Positions 17,669 through 25,629 of a stretch of 64,000 nt of DNA are shown piece after piece (the stretch's first letter is position 1; every line of letters starts with the position of its first letter). The notes beneath the pieces were generated by a model. The model was not told the origin of the DNA. It saw only the letters and a list, made by a program, of their open reading frames with translations, and ran no database searches. Source of the DNA: JAHJQZ01 sp963676075 (GTDB taxonomy: Bacteria > Pseudomonadota > Alphaproteobacteria > Rhizobiales > Devosiaceae); assembly GCA_963676075.2 (NCBI GenBank), contig CAXXNZ010000001.1, forward strand, positions 248,001-312,000. The letters are read 5' to 3'. A program made the translations under genes and the position numbers.

Positions 17669-18076
17669 CTAATCCTCCCCCGCGTTGCGGGGGAGGGGAA
17701 CCGCCGGAACGGCGGTGGAGGGGGCGGCCTGCGCCTTGATCGATTCGAGTGCATCCGAGAACTTGTTGGGATTGAGAATATCCGTGGCCGGAATGCGCAA
17801 CACTTTGATCTGCTGTTCCGCAAGCCAGGCGTCGCGGCGCAGATCGTGTTCGGCCTGATCCGGCAAGTCGTGGGTGGCGCGGCCATCAACCTCGACGCAT
17901 AGGCGCGCCGAGGGGCAATAGAAGTCAAGCACATACGGCCCCAGCGGGTGCTGGCGGCGGAACCTCAATCCGTCAAGCGCCTGTTTACGAAGATGCTGCC
18001 AGAGAAGGACCTCCGGCAAAGACAGATTTCGCCTTAAGGATTTGGCGCGTTTGATGGTTTTTGGTGCGGTCTGCAC
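17669..18076 (-). CDS. DUF559 (Vsr-like endonuclease fold) protein ending inside a repeat
   Basis: About 135 residues from a GTG at 18076, preceded by AGGGA. The core NLSLPEVLLWQHLRKQ, FRRQHPLGPYVLDFYCP, ARLCVEVDGRATHD and LAEQQIKVLRI is the DUF559 pattern, whose fold is related to very-short-patch-repair and other PD-(D/E)XK-type nucleases. Candidate catalytic residues are the Asp of VLDFYC and Glu/Asp of VEVDG. The last 18 or so codons (AAPSTAVPAVPLPRNAGED) are encoded by repeat copy 2, and the TAG stop falls on the repeat boundary. The frame is also open upstream through repeat copy 3 into bolA, but the GTG is the first start beyond the repeat. Activity is unproven; the gene interrupts bolA-grxD synteny. 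Confidence 0.75.
   Translation of the reverse strand: MQTAPKTIKRAKSLRRNLSLPEVLLWQHLRKQALDGLRFRRQHPLGPYVLDFYCPSARLCVEVDGRATHDLPDQAEHDLRRDAWLAEQQIKVLRIPATDILNPNKFSDALESIKAQAAPSTAVPAVPLPRNAGED
17671..17724 (-). repeat. REP-like two-hairpin repeat, copy 2 (overlaps the 3' end of the DUF559 gene)
   Basis: It has the same architecture as copy 1 read on the minus strand: a seven-pair stem ACCGCCG / CGGCGGT (17700-17706 with 17710-17716) and a ten-pair stem CCTCCCCCGC / GCGGGGGAGG (17674-17683 with 17687-17696). Stem bases differ from copies 1 and 3, but both arms changed together so pairing is preserved. It faces copy 1 across about 53 bases. Confidence 0.85.
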
Positions 18077-18095
18077 TCTTGACGTCCCTGGTCTG

Positions 18096-18150
18096 CCCCT
18101 CCACCATGCTTTGCATGGTCCCCCTCCTCGTGAAATGGGGAGGGGTGGGG
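18096..18150 (+). repeat. REP-like two-hairpin repeat, copy 3
   Basis: Nearly identical to copy 1 (CCCCTCCACCATG, loop CTTTG, CATGGTCCCCCTCC). The second stem carries C-to-T and A-to-G changes that are absorbed by G-U pairs. It lies between the DUF559 gene start and the end of bolA, in the same orientation as copy 1. Confidence 0.85.
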
Positions 18151-18161
18151 CATCCGGCCGG

Positions 18162-18392
18162 CTACGGCGTGCTGGTCTGGAGCGCCAGGGCGTGCAGTTC
18201 GCCGCCCATCTTGCCCTTGAGGGCATCATAGACCATGCGCTGCTGCTCGACGCGCGACTTGCCGACGAAAGCGGAGGAGACGACCGCGGCGGCGAAATGA
18301 TCGCCATCGCCGGCAAGGTCGCGAATCTCGACCTTCGCATCGGGAAAAGCTTCCTGGATCATCTTCTCGATATCGCCCGCATTCATCGCCAT
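18162..18392 (-). CDS. bolA: BolA-family protein
   Basis: A 76-residue single-domain protein, MAMNAGDIEKMIQEAFPDAK, with the class-II KH-like BolA pattern: VEIRDLAGDGDHFAAAVVSSAF, then GKSRVEQQRMVYDALKGKMGGELHALALQT. The conserved invariant His is in GELHAL. BolA proteins pair with CGFS glutaredoxins through a shared 2Fe-2S cluster and take part in cluster trafficking or iron sensing. The frame extends upstream to 18614, but the ATG at 18392 gives the normal length. purL lies upstream on the same strand, separated by a glycosyltransferase gene on the opposite strand. Confidence 0.93.
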   Translation of the reverse strand: MAMNAGDIEKMIQEAFPDAKVEIRDLAGDGDHFAAAVVSSAFVGKSRVEQQRMVYDALKGKMGGELHALALQTSTP

Positions 18393-18590
18393 GATTGTGC
18401 CTCGCAGTTCGTTTCGTTGAGGTATGGCGGTTCGCAAATCGTGCGTCAATGGTGTCGGCTTTTTCGTTCGACGTCCGGGGAACCGCCTGTCAATAATGGG
18501 GATCATAACCCCGGCACGCATGAAATCGCGCCGCACAGGGGGGCTTGTGCGTTGCGTTCCGGTATTTGTGGCCCGACATTCTGAGGCATT

Positions 18591-19382
18591 GTGTTGATCA
18601 AGAACGAACTTCATTCACTCTGGATTGGCGACAAGGCCGACTGGATCGAAAAGCTATGTCTCAAGACCTGGCTGGCACACGGGCACGAGGCGGTGCTGTG
18701 GACCTATGGTCCGGTGGCTGGATTGCCCGATGGGGTCGAGGTTCGTGATGCGCGGGAAATCGCGCCGGAAGACATGATCACCCGGCACACGGAGTCGAAC
18801 AGCACGGCGCTGTTTTCCGATTATTTCCGCTATGCGATGCTGAACAAGTTCCCGGTCACCTGGGTGGACACGGATGTGTTTCTGTTCAAGCCGATGCCGC
18901 TCGATGAGCCTTATCTGTTCGGCTACGAGCCGGAACGCCAGATCAACACGGCGGTACTGCGTGCGCCGAGCAATTCACTATTGCTCCGGGAACTGATCGA
19001 TTTCTATCTGTCGCCGACCCCGATTCCGTTCTGGTTCCGTTGGGATCGCAAGCTGCGCTATCGCATACAGGCGGCGCTCGGCCATCCGCGCACGCGCGAA
19101 ACCCTGCAATGGGGAACCTTCGGACCGGGGGCCGTTGAGGCCTATGCTAAAAAGCTCGGGTTGTTGCGCTACGCCTCACCGTTTGAGGTTTTCTACCCGG
19201 TGCCTAGCGACGACATCTGGAACGTCTTCGAGCCGCCGGCGGTTATCGATGAAATGATCAAACCGCAAACGGTCGCGTTGCATTTCTGCTCATCGCGGGT
19301 CCGCAACTCCGACCGCATCGGCACGCTGTCGCCAGACAGTTGGCTGGCCCGCGAATTCAAGCGTTACGACGTCACGCCATAA
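18591..19382 (+). CDS. DXD-motif glycosyltransferase (GT32-like, capsule or LPS type)
   Basis: A 263-residue soluble protein starting from GTG 18591 (GAGG five bases upstream). The N-terminus LHSLWIGDKADWIEKLCLKTW and the DXD motif in VTWVDTDVFLFKPMP (about residues 89-103) are typical of the glycosyltransferase family with a sugar-binding DXD region (Och1/GT32-like). These bind a nucleotide sugar through a divalent metal held by the DXD aspartates. The substrate is unknown; a role in surface polysaccharide is inferred from family. It sits between purL and bolA on the opposite strand, and its 3' end overlaps that of purL by 11 bases. Confidence 0.75.
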   Translation: MLIKNELHSLWIGDKADWIEKLCLKTWLAHGHEAVLWTYGPVAGLPDGVEVRDAREIAPEDMITRHTESNSTALFSDYFRYAMLNKFPVTWVDTDVFLFKPMPLDEPYLFGYEPERQINTAVLRAPSNSLLLRELIDFYLSPTPIPFWFRWDRKLRYRIQAALGHPRTRETLQWGTFGPGAVEAYAKKLGLLRYASPFEVFYPVPSDDIWNVFEPPAVIDEMIKPQTVALHFCSSRVRNSDRIGTLSPDSWLAREFKRYDVTP

Positions 19383-21576
19383 AACGCGGGAACCAGTCCT
19401 CGTGCACGGAGACCAGATCGGCGACCGGGATCGCGCGCGCTTCTCCCAGCTGCAGTGATTGGCCGCCAGTGGTGCCGATCCAGGCTGCAAACACGTCGGC
19501 GGCCTTGGCTGCGTCTTCGACTGCGTCGAGGTCATCGCGCTTGATGGTGACGAGATAGCGGCCCTGATCCTCGCCGAAGAACACTGCTGCGAGGTTTTCG
19601 TCATTGAGCTCGGAGACGCGGGCGCCGATGCCTGACGCCATCGCCATTTCGGCCAGGGCAACGCCGAGACCGCCATCGGAAAGGTCGTGACAGGCGGTGG
19701 CGGTGCCGGCGCGGATGAGGGTGCGGACGAAATCGCCGACCTTTTTCTCGTGTTCGAGATCGACCGGCGGCGGAGCGCCTTCGTCACGACCGAACAGCAC
19801 CGAGAGGAACCGCGACTGGCCGAGATGTGTGCCCCATTCGTCGGGTGCGCCGATCAGCAGGATAACGTCGCCTTCGGCGGCAAAGCCGATGCGGGCCATG
19901 TGGTGATAGTCGGGAATGAGGCCGACGCCGGCAATAGTCGGGGTCGGCAGGATGCCGACGCCGTTGGTCTCGTTGTAGAGCGAGACATTGCCCGAAACGA
20001 CGGGAAATTCGAGGAAGCGACAGGCTTCGCCGACGCCTTCGAGGGCACGGACAAACTGGCCCATGGCCTCAGGCTTTTCCGGATTGCCGAAATTGAGATT
20101 GTCGGTGACGGCCAAGGGCTCGGCGCCGGTGGCTGTCAGGTTGCGCCAGCACTCGGCCACAGCCTGCTTGCCGCCCTCCAACGGGTCGGCGTCGCAATAG
20201 CGCGGATTGACGTCGGAAGAGAAGGCGAGGGCTTTGGTCGGATGGCCATCGACACGGACGACGCCGGCGTCGCCACCCGGCAGCTGCAAGGTATTGCCCT
20301 GAATCCAGGTATCATACTGCTCGTAGACCCAGCGGCGCGAGGACAAGTCGGGCGAACCGACAAGGCGCAACAGCGCCTCGGAAATGTCGATCGGCGGGAT
20401 GGGGGCCTTGATCGGCTTGGCCTTTTTCGGCTCGACCCAGGGACGGTCGTATTCCGGAGCCTCGTCGCCGAGTTCCTTGATCGGCAGATTGCCGACCTCG
20501 GTGCCCTGCCAGATCAGGCGGAAGCGCAAATCGTCAGTGGTGACGCCGACGGTGGCGAAATCGAGTTCCCATTTCTCGAAAACGGCGCGGGCTTCGGCTT
20601 CCTTTTCCGGATTGAGCACCATCAGCATGCGCTCCTGGGATTCGGAGAGCATCATCTCATAGGGTGTCATGTCGGTTTCGCGCTGGGGCACCTTGTCGAG
20701 GTCGAGCTCGATGCCAAGGTCGCCCTTGGCGCCCATTTCGACGGCGGAGCAGGTGAGGCCGGCTGCGCCCATGTCCTGAATGGCGATAACGGCGCCGGTT
20801 TCCATCAGTTCGAGGCAGGCGTCGAGCAGGCGCTTTTCGGTGAAGGGGTCGCCGACCTGCACGGTCGGGCGCTTGTGTTCGATCTCGTCGTCGAATTCGG
20901 CCGAGGCCATGGTGGCGCCGCCAACGCCGTCGCGTCCGGTCTTGGCGCCGAGATAAACGACGGGGAGGCCGACGCCCTTGGCCTCGGAATAGAAGATCTT
21001 GTCGGTGTCGGCGATGCCGGCCGCGAAGGCGTTGACCAGGATGTTGCCGTTGTAGCGGGCGTTGAATTCGACCTCGCCGCCAACCGTCGGGACGCCAAAA
21101 CTGTTGCCGTAACCGCCGACGCCCGAAACAACGCCGGAGACGAGATGACGGGTCTTTTCATGCTCGGGCTCGCCGAAGCGCAGGGCGTTCATCGCCGCAA
21201 CGGGGCGGGCGCCCATGGTGAAGATATCGCGCAGGATGCCGCCGACACCGGTCGCCGCGCCCTGGTAGGGCTCGATGAAGGAGGGGTGGTTGTGCGATTC
21301 CATCTTGAAGACGACGCATTGCCCATCGCCGATATCGACGATGCCGGCATTCTCGCCCGGACCCTGGATGACGCGCGGGCCGGTGATAGGCAGGGTCCTG
21401 AGCCATTTTTTGGAGGACTTGTAGGAACAGTGCTCGTTCCACATGGCCGAGAACACGCCGAGCTCGGTGTAGCTCGGCTCGCGCCCCATCAGCTCGAGGA
21501 TCTTGTCGTATTCCTCGGGCTTGAGCCCGTGGGCGGCGATGAGATCGGCGGTGATCTTGGGTTCGTTGGGGATCAT
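19372..21576 (-). CDS. purL: Phosphoribosylformylglycinamidine synthase subunit PurL
   Basis: The 734-residue protein is the small-type PurL used with separate PurQ and PurS subunits. Recognisable blocks are SAMWNEHCSYKSSKKWL near residue 43, the ATP-binding GDGQCVVFKMESHNHPS, GVGGYGNSFGVPTVGGE and SLYNETNG near the centre. It converts FGAR, glutamine-derived ammonia and ATP to FGAM, the fourth step of purine synthesis. The ATG at 21576 overlaps the stop region of the upstream membrane gene (TGACATG), pointing to coupled translation. Its 3' end overlaps the convergent glycosyltransferase gene by 11 bases. The frame upstream of 21576 belongs to the neighbour. Confidence 0.97.
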   Translation of the reverse strand: MIPNEPKITADLIAAHGLKPEEYDKILELMGREPSYTELGVFSAMWNEHCSYKSSKKWLRTLPITGPRVIQGPGENAGIVDIGDGQCVVFKMESHNHPSFIEPYQGAATGVGGILRDIFTMGARPVAAMNALRFGEPEHEKTRHLVSGVVSGVGGYGNSFGVPTVGGEVEFNARYNGNILVNAFAAGIADTDKIFYSEAKGVGLPVVYLGAKTGRDGVGGATMASAEFDDEIEHKRPTVQVGDPFTEKRLLDACLELMETGAVIAIQDMGAAGLTCSAVEMGAKGDLGIELDLDKVPQRETDMTPYEMMLSESQERMLMVLNPEKEAEARAVFEKWELDFATVGVTTDDLRFRLIWQGTEVGNLPIKELGDEAPEYDRPWVEPKKAKPIKAPIPPIDISEALLRLVGSPDLSSRRWVYEQYDTWIQGNTLQLPGGDAGVVRVDGHPTKALAFSSDVNPRYCDADPLEGGKQAVAECWRNLTATGAEPLAVTDNLNFGNPEKPEAMGQFVRALEGVGEACRFLEFPVVSGNVSLYNETNGVGILPTPTIAGVGLIPDYHHMARIGFAAEGDVILLIGAPDEWGTHLGQSRFLSVLFGRDEGAPPPVDLEHEKKVGDFVRTLIRAGTATACHDLSDGGLGVALAEMAMASGIGARVSELNDENLAAVFFGEDQGRYLVTIKRDDLDAVEDAAKAADVFAAWIGTTGGQSLQLGEARAIPVADLVSVHEDWFPRFMA

Positions 21577-21577
21577 G

Positions 21578-22219
21578 TCAGTTTCGTTTGCCTGCAAGAA
21601 GGGACCGGTCGACGGCGATGGCGATGGTGTTGAAAACGAGAAGAAGGGCGAGCAGTCCGGCCACATTGATGGCGACCTGGCCGTAGCCATAGGCGCCGGC
21701 ATCGAGCACGGCATAGGGATATTCGCCGGCGATCGGGCCGCGGATGAGGATGTAGATCAGGTAGATCAGCGGGTAGGCGAGCAATGTGACGATCGCCTTC
21801 CATTTCAGCGGTCCAGTACGGTTCCAGACGGTGAACCAGACGAGATAGAGGATCGGCGTCACATAGTGCAGCGTGATGTTGCACCACTGGAGCAGGCCGT
21901 CCTGCTGCCATTGGCCGGCCAGCACGAAATGATAGAATCCGCCGACAAGCGCGATGGACGCGGCGGCCATGGCGCGCGTGTGCGGCTTGCGGAAAAAGAC
22001 CAGCCAGCGTCGACCGCGGACCAGCGCGCCGAGATAGATGAGCACCAACCCGATATTGGTCAGGATGGTGAAAAAGGAAAAATAGTAGATCACGGAGCCG
22101 ATGATCCCGCGCCCGGCGTCAAGCGACGGCGGCACGATCACGAAGAACTGCAGCACCAGCGCTATCAGGCCGATCGCAAAACCGGCCGCGGCGACGGTCT
22201 TGCGAGGGTCCATGGTCAC
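21578..22219 (-). CDS. Pr6Pr-like integral membrane protein inserted between purQ and purL
   Basis: A 213-residue protein with six hydrophobic segments. Features are IIGSVIYYFSFFTILTNIG near the N-terminus, GFYHFVLAGQW and NITLHYVTPILYLVWF in the middle, and YPYAVLDAGAYGYGQVA near the end. These match the Pr6Pr family of six-helix membrane proteins, whose function is not established. Its start overlaps the purQ stop (GTG 22219 or ATG 22213) and its stop nearly touches the purL ATG, so it is read as part of the pur transcript. I do not know of a purine role; placement inside the operon suggests shared expression only. Confidence 0.7.
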   Translation of the reverse strand: MTMDPRKTVAAAGFAIGLIALVLQFFVIVPPSLDAGRGIIGSVIYYFSFFTILTNIGLVLIYLGALVRGRRWLVFFRKPHTRAMAAASIALVGGFYHFVLAGQWQQDGLLQWCNITLHYVTPILYLVWFTVWNRTGPLKWKAIVTLLAYPLIYLIYILIRGPIAGEYPYAVLDAGAYGYGQVAINVAGLLALLLVFNTIAIAVDRSLLAGKRN

Positions 22220-22887
22220 GCCATGGCCCCCTCGAACAGGGATTCGAACAAAGGTCGCCCGTCGGTGCCGCTGTGTTCGGCCTCGATGAGGTTCTCGGGG
22301 TGGGGCATCATGCCGAGGACGTTGAAGCGATCGTTGAAGACGCCGGCAATGTCATTGGCCGAGCCGTTGGGATTGGTGCCTTCGGCATAGCGGAATGCGA
22401 CCTGGTCACTGTCCTCGACGCGCTTCAGCGTGTCGTCGTCGGCGTGATAATTGCCGTCCATATGGGCGACCGGGCAGCGGATCACCTGGCCTTTGGAATA
22501 CCCGGACGTGAAGCGGGTGCGGGCATTGGCGACTTCGAGTTTCACTTCGTGGCAGACGAAGCGGATCGAGGCGTTGCGCATCAAAACGCCCGGCAACATG
22601 CCGGCCTCGACGAGAATCTGGAAGCCGTTGCAGACCCCGAGAATCGGTACGCCGGCTTCGCCCGCCTGGCGTATGGCGGCCATGATCGGAGACCGCGCCG
22701 CGATGGCGCCGGACCTCAGATAATCGCCGTAGGAAAACCCGCCGGGCAGGATGACGAGATCGGGCTTTTGAAGGCTCGTTTCCTTGTGCCAGACGATTTC
22801 TGGAGCGTGGCCGGAGATCTTGGTGACAGCCGCGATCATGTCGCGGTCACGGTTGGACCCGGGGAACTGGATAATGGCGGTTCGCAT
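22216..22887 (-). CDS. purQ: Phosphoribosylformylglycinamidine synthase, glutamine amidotransferase subunit PurQ
   Basis: The 223-residue class-I glutaminase has the nucleophile Cys86 in GVCNGFQ, an oxyanion-type region PGGFSYGD near residue 49, and the His-Glu pair in GMMPHPEN near the C-terminus. It releases ammonia from glutamine for PurL. The ATG at 22887 gives the canonical start MRTAIIQFPGSN; the frame is open further upstream without homology. No purS gene is present immediately upstream, where many Hyphomicrobiales carry one; the nearest gene is an acyltransferase with its own terminator. Confidence 0.96.
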   Translation of the reverse strand: MRTAIIQFPGSNRDRDMIAAVTKISGHAPEIVWHKETSLQKPDLVILPGGFSYGDYLRSGAIAARSPIMAAIRQAGEAGVPILGVCNGFQILVEAGMLPGVLMRNASIRFVCHEVKLEVANARTRFTSGYSKGQVIRCPVAHMDGNYHADDDTLKRVEDSDQVAFRYAEGTNPNGSANDIAGVFNDRFNVLGMMPHPENLIEAEHSGTDGRPLFESLFEGAMA

Positions 22888-22905
22888 GCGCGCATCGGGC
22901 GGGTG

Positions 22906-22940
22906 ACGCCCGACCCTTCGTTGACGGAGGGAACGGGCGT
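22906..22940 (-). promoter_or_regulatory. Long hairpin in the purQ 5' leader
   Basis: ACGCCCG (22906-22912) pairs with CGGGCGT (22934-22940), and the inner CCCTTC pairs with GGAGGG through one G-U pair, about 20 bases upstream of the purQ start codon. There is no T run, so it is not a simple terminator. Its position allows a role in translation or attenuation, but nothing proves it. Confidence 0.35.
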
Positions 22941-22959
22941 GTAATTGGCCGAATGGCGC

Positions 22960-22994
22960 AAAAAAGCAAGAGGGCGGCGGGGATTTCCCGCCGC
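22960..22994 (-). terminator. Rho-independent terminator of the acyltransferase gene
   Basis: On the minus strand GCGGCGGG and CCCGCCGC (22987-22994 and 22974-22981) form an eight-pair stem followed by CCTCTTGC and six T residues (22965-22960). It lies about 50 bases after the acyltransferase stop and isolates that gene from purQ. Confidence 0.7.
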
Positions 22995-23044
22995 AATCCA
23001 AGTGCTTTGTTCAGTTTGTCGCTCTTGGTGTCCTGTGCCCGAGC

Positions 23045-24127
23045 CTATTCGGCCGGGACGACACTGGGGCGAGCCGGAGCGCGCCGCCTGTCGATATGAG
23101 CCCAGGAGGGGCGCTCGAACAGGAACTTGCCGTAGCCAGTCCACTGCACCAGACCGTAGAGAACGAAGGGGCCAGCGAGCGCCGCGGCGTAGACCACGAT
23201 CGACAACATGGTCACGTCGGGCACGAGGTTGAGCTTGATCAGCACCATGCGCACCGCCGTCATCGGCAGGGCGAAAGCGACATAGAGCACGATCGAGCGG
23301 GCGCCGATCCAGGGCAGCCAGGCCATCGACTTGAAGCGAACCAGCAGCGCCGCCGAGACGAAGATCGCCAGCATACCCAGGAAGGCGAAGACGATGCGCA
23401 GGCCCGGCAGACCGGCAAGACCCACATCGATGTCAGTGGTGTGCAGGGTGTAGCCCGGCAGGAAGACGGCAAGCCCGTTGACCACGGCCCAGACTGCAAG
23501 AGCGGCAAGAGCCTGAGCCTTGTGGTCCTCAGCATAGCCGACGATCTTGAAAAAGACCGGGGCAAGGGCGTAGCCGGCGTAGAAATAAAGGAAATAGGCG
23601 CCGAACTGGTCGATGGCGTAGGAACCGGTCAGGTAGGGCGTGTGCACGGCCCAGAGCTGCAAGGCGATACCGGCGGCAAGGGCAGCCCAATGCGGTACCT
23701 TGAGCATGTGCAGCAGCTTCACCGCGATGTTGAACATCGCCAGCACGTAGATGAACCACAACACGCCATAGGGCTCGACAAGCGAATGGACGAACTCGGA
23801 ACCGGCCAGGCCGATATCGCCAGTTGCCAGCACCACTTTCACGGTGATGTGGATGGCCAGCCAGAGCAGGTAGAAATAGGCGTAATGGACGACGCGCTTG
23901 TCAAAGAAGGTCAGCGAGTCCTTGGCCAACGTCCGGGATAGGAAGAGGCCGGAAATGGCGAAGAAATCGGGCATGCGGAACGGTGTCAGATAGCCGGCCA
24001 CAAGGTGCAGGGCGCCGATCTGTCCGGTGTCCTCACCGACCGAATAGGTCGAATAAAGCATGACCACCATCAGGATCGACAAACCCTTGGCGGCATCTAC
24101 CCAGTCATAGCGTGTGGTCGTGGCCAT
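23045..24127 (-). CDS. Membrane acyltransferase, acyltransferase-3 (OafA-like) family
   Basis: A 360-residue protein with about ten hydrophobic segments. The N-terminus YDWVDAAKGLSILMVVMLYS and the FRMPDFFAISGLFLSR segment are hallmarks of the acyltransferase-3 family, which transfers acetyl, succinyl or other acyl groups onto extracytoplasmic sugars. PYGVLWFIYVLAMFN also fits. No SGNH domain follows, so the donor domain must be intrinsic. The next gene upstream is a GT-C-like protein, consistent with glycan decoration, but a hairpin-containing gap of 146 bases separates them. Substrate unknown. Confidence 0.8.
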   Translation of the reverse strand: MATTTRYDWVDAAKGLSILMVVMLYSTYSVGEDTGQIGALHLVAGYLTPFRMPDFFAISGLFLSRTLAKDSLTFFDKRVVHYAYFYLLWLAIHITVKVVLATGDIGLAGSEFVHSLVEPYGVLWFIYVLAMFNIAVKLLHMLKVPHWAALAAGIALQLWAVHTPYLTGSYAIDQFGAYFLYFYAGYALAPVFFKIVGYAEDHKAQALAALAVWAVVNGLAVFLPGYTLHTTDIDVGLAGLPGLRIVFAFLGMLAIFVSAALLVRFKSMAWLPWIGARSIVLYVAFALPMTAVRMVLIKLNLVPDVTMLSIVVYAAALAGPFVLYGLVQWTGYGKFLFERPSWAHIDRRRAPARPSVVPAE

Positions 24128-24273
24128 TGAAGTCTCCGCGGTATCCGCTGCATTACCGATGGCCGGACTTTTAGCATGAACAGACGGGAATCAATCCTCA
24201 CGGGGCCGTGAAGAGGAGGTTATTCAATCGTTTACCTTAAGTGTTTTGGTTAAGATCTGAGGGGCTCGATGCA

Positions 24274-25626
24274 TCATTCGATGCGGTAGGCGCCGACGGG
24301 CTCACCGTCGTTCTCAGGATCGGATGTGTAGAGGCGTTGCGGGACGCGGTCGCTGTTCTCGATGGCGGCCAATATCGGGTCGCACCGGTAGCAATAGAGC
24401 CAATACGGATGCGGCAGCGTTTCAAGCAGATCGGTATCGATCTGGTATTCCTTGCGGTTCGCCCAACGGATAGGGCCGCCGATGGCACCGTCATTTCCGC
24501 TGATGAACTCCATGCCGGTGCTGGCGGTGACGCCGAGCGCGAGCAGGTCCGGCCAGACGACAAGGTTTCGGGTCGAATCCAACCGTGAGCCCGCGTCCTC
24601 GACGATCAGGCCGAAGGCCTTTCCATCGACCGGGCTGACGGTGAGGTCGAGATAGGCCTTGTTACCACCTGCGATTAGTGCCGGGACAAGCAGGAAGTAG
24701 AGCGGCCATGTACGTGCGTTGGCGCGCGTTGTCGCGACAGCCATGAGCAACAAGACGATCAGAAAGGCGAGATGCCAGGCCTGATGTCCGTAAACCGCCG
24801 CGGCAAACATGGAAAAGAGCACGGCAACGACCAGATAGCTGATTGAAGTCGCAGGATCGCGTCGGAAGGTGAACACAACCAGCGCCGCGACTACGATCGC
24901 GCCAATTTCCAGCGGGTACAGGAACAGGACGAATGGTGTTGCGAAAATTTTGACCGCCAGAATGGCCGAAGATGCGAATTGAATGGTCAGATCTCGGTTG
25001 GATTGACCCGACAGGATCGCAAGGACACCGAACAGCAGCGCCAGCACTGACGGCGGCAGGAGAGCGCTCAGCCTCAGTCCACGCCGCCAGGCGACGCTCA
25101 GCCAGAAGGCGTAGAGAAATCCGGCAAAGAAATGAAAGCCGCAGGACAAGGCCATTAGCCACGTCGCGAGCTTCGGCCTCCCCGCACGTTCAAGCAGCAG
25201 CGCCACAAGCGTCAGCGTCAGAATCAGCGTGTACGGGCGGAAATTGTAGCCCCAGTAATAGAGCCCGAATGCCGAGAACAGCATGAGGATCGCCATCGGC
25301 AGATCGTGGCGGAACAGCCTGACGAGCAGTAGCGCATTGAGGATGGCGAGGATCAGGGTGAAGTAGCGCGCCTGATCGAAGCTCATGACGCTTGAGAGCA
25401 ACCTGAGAAGCCAGAACCACAGCGGCGGATGGCCTTCGCCAGGAACGACGAAGACATCGGGAAACCCGGAAATCTCGCGCGCCCAAAGCCACGCTTGACC
25501 TTCGTCTCCCGAAGGCCAGTGCATGGCGAACAAGGCAATCTCCAGCCCTGCGTAAATGAGGACGATCAGTGGCCGGAGATAAGTCTCGAAGCGGAAATGC
25601 TTTCCGCTCGTCGCCGCCGCCTCCAT
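24274..25626 (-). CDS. Polytopic GT-C-fold glycosyltransferase-like membrane protein
   Basis: A 450-residue protein with roughly ten hydrophobic segments and a C-terminal soluble part of about 100 residues. The first periplasmic loop contains HWPSGDEGQAWLWAREISG with acidic residues, followed by GEGHPPLWFWLLRLLS. This arrangement (acidic loop after helix 1, then a His/Pro-rich stretch) is typical of GT-C enzymes that take sugars from polyprenyl phosphates. No closer subfamily is recognised. The C-terminal tail contains CYRCD, a possible disulfide or metal site. It is the last gene of a leftward set; the start ATG at 25626 is three bases beyond the flavoprotein stop, so they are almost certainly co-transcribed. 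Confidence 0.65.
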   Translation of the reverse strand: MEAAATSGKHFRFETYLRPLIVLIYAGLEIALFAMHWPSGDEGQAWLWAREISGFPDVFVVPGEGHPPLWFWLLRLLSSVMSFDQARYFTLILAILNALLLVRLFRHDLPMAILMLFSAFGLYYWGYNFRPYTLILTLTLVALLLERAGRPKLATWLMALSCGFHFFAGFLYAFWLSVAWRRGLRLSALLPPSVLALLFGVLAILSGQSNRDLTIQFASSAILAVKIFATPFVLFLYPLEIGAIVVAALVVFTFRRDPATSISYLVVAVLFSMFAAAVYGHQAWHLAFLIVLLLMAVATTRANARTWPLYFLLVPALIAGGNKAYLDLTVSPVDGKAFGLIVEDAGSRLDSTRNLVVWPDLLALGVTASTGMEFISGNDGAIGGPIRWANRKEYQIDTDLLETLPHPYWLYCYRCDPILAAIENSDRVPQRLYTSDPENDGEPVGAYRIE

Positions 25627-25629
25627 CTA

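Noticed and set aside
19687..21633. 648-residue plus-strand open frame opposite purL
   Set aside because: An antisense shadow of a GC-rich gene; no recognisable domain, and purL on the other strand is unmistakable.
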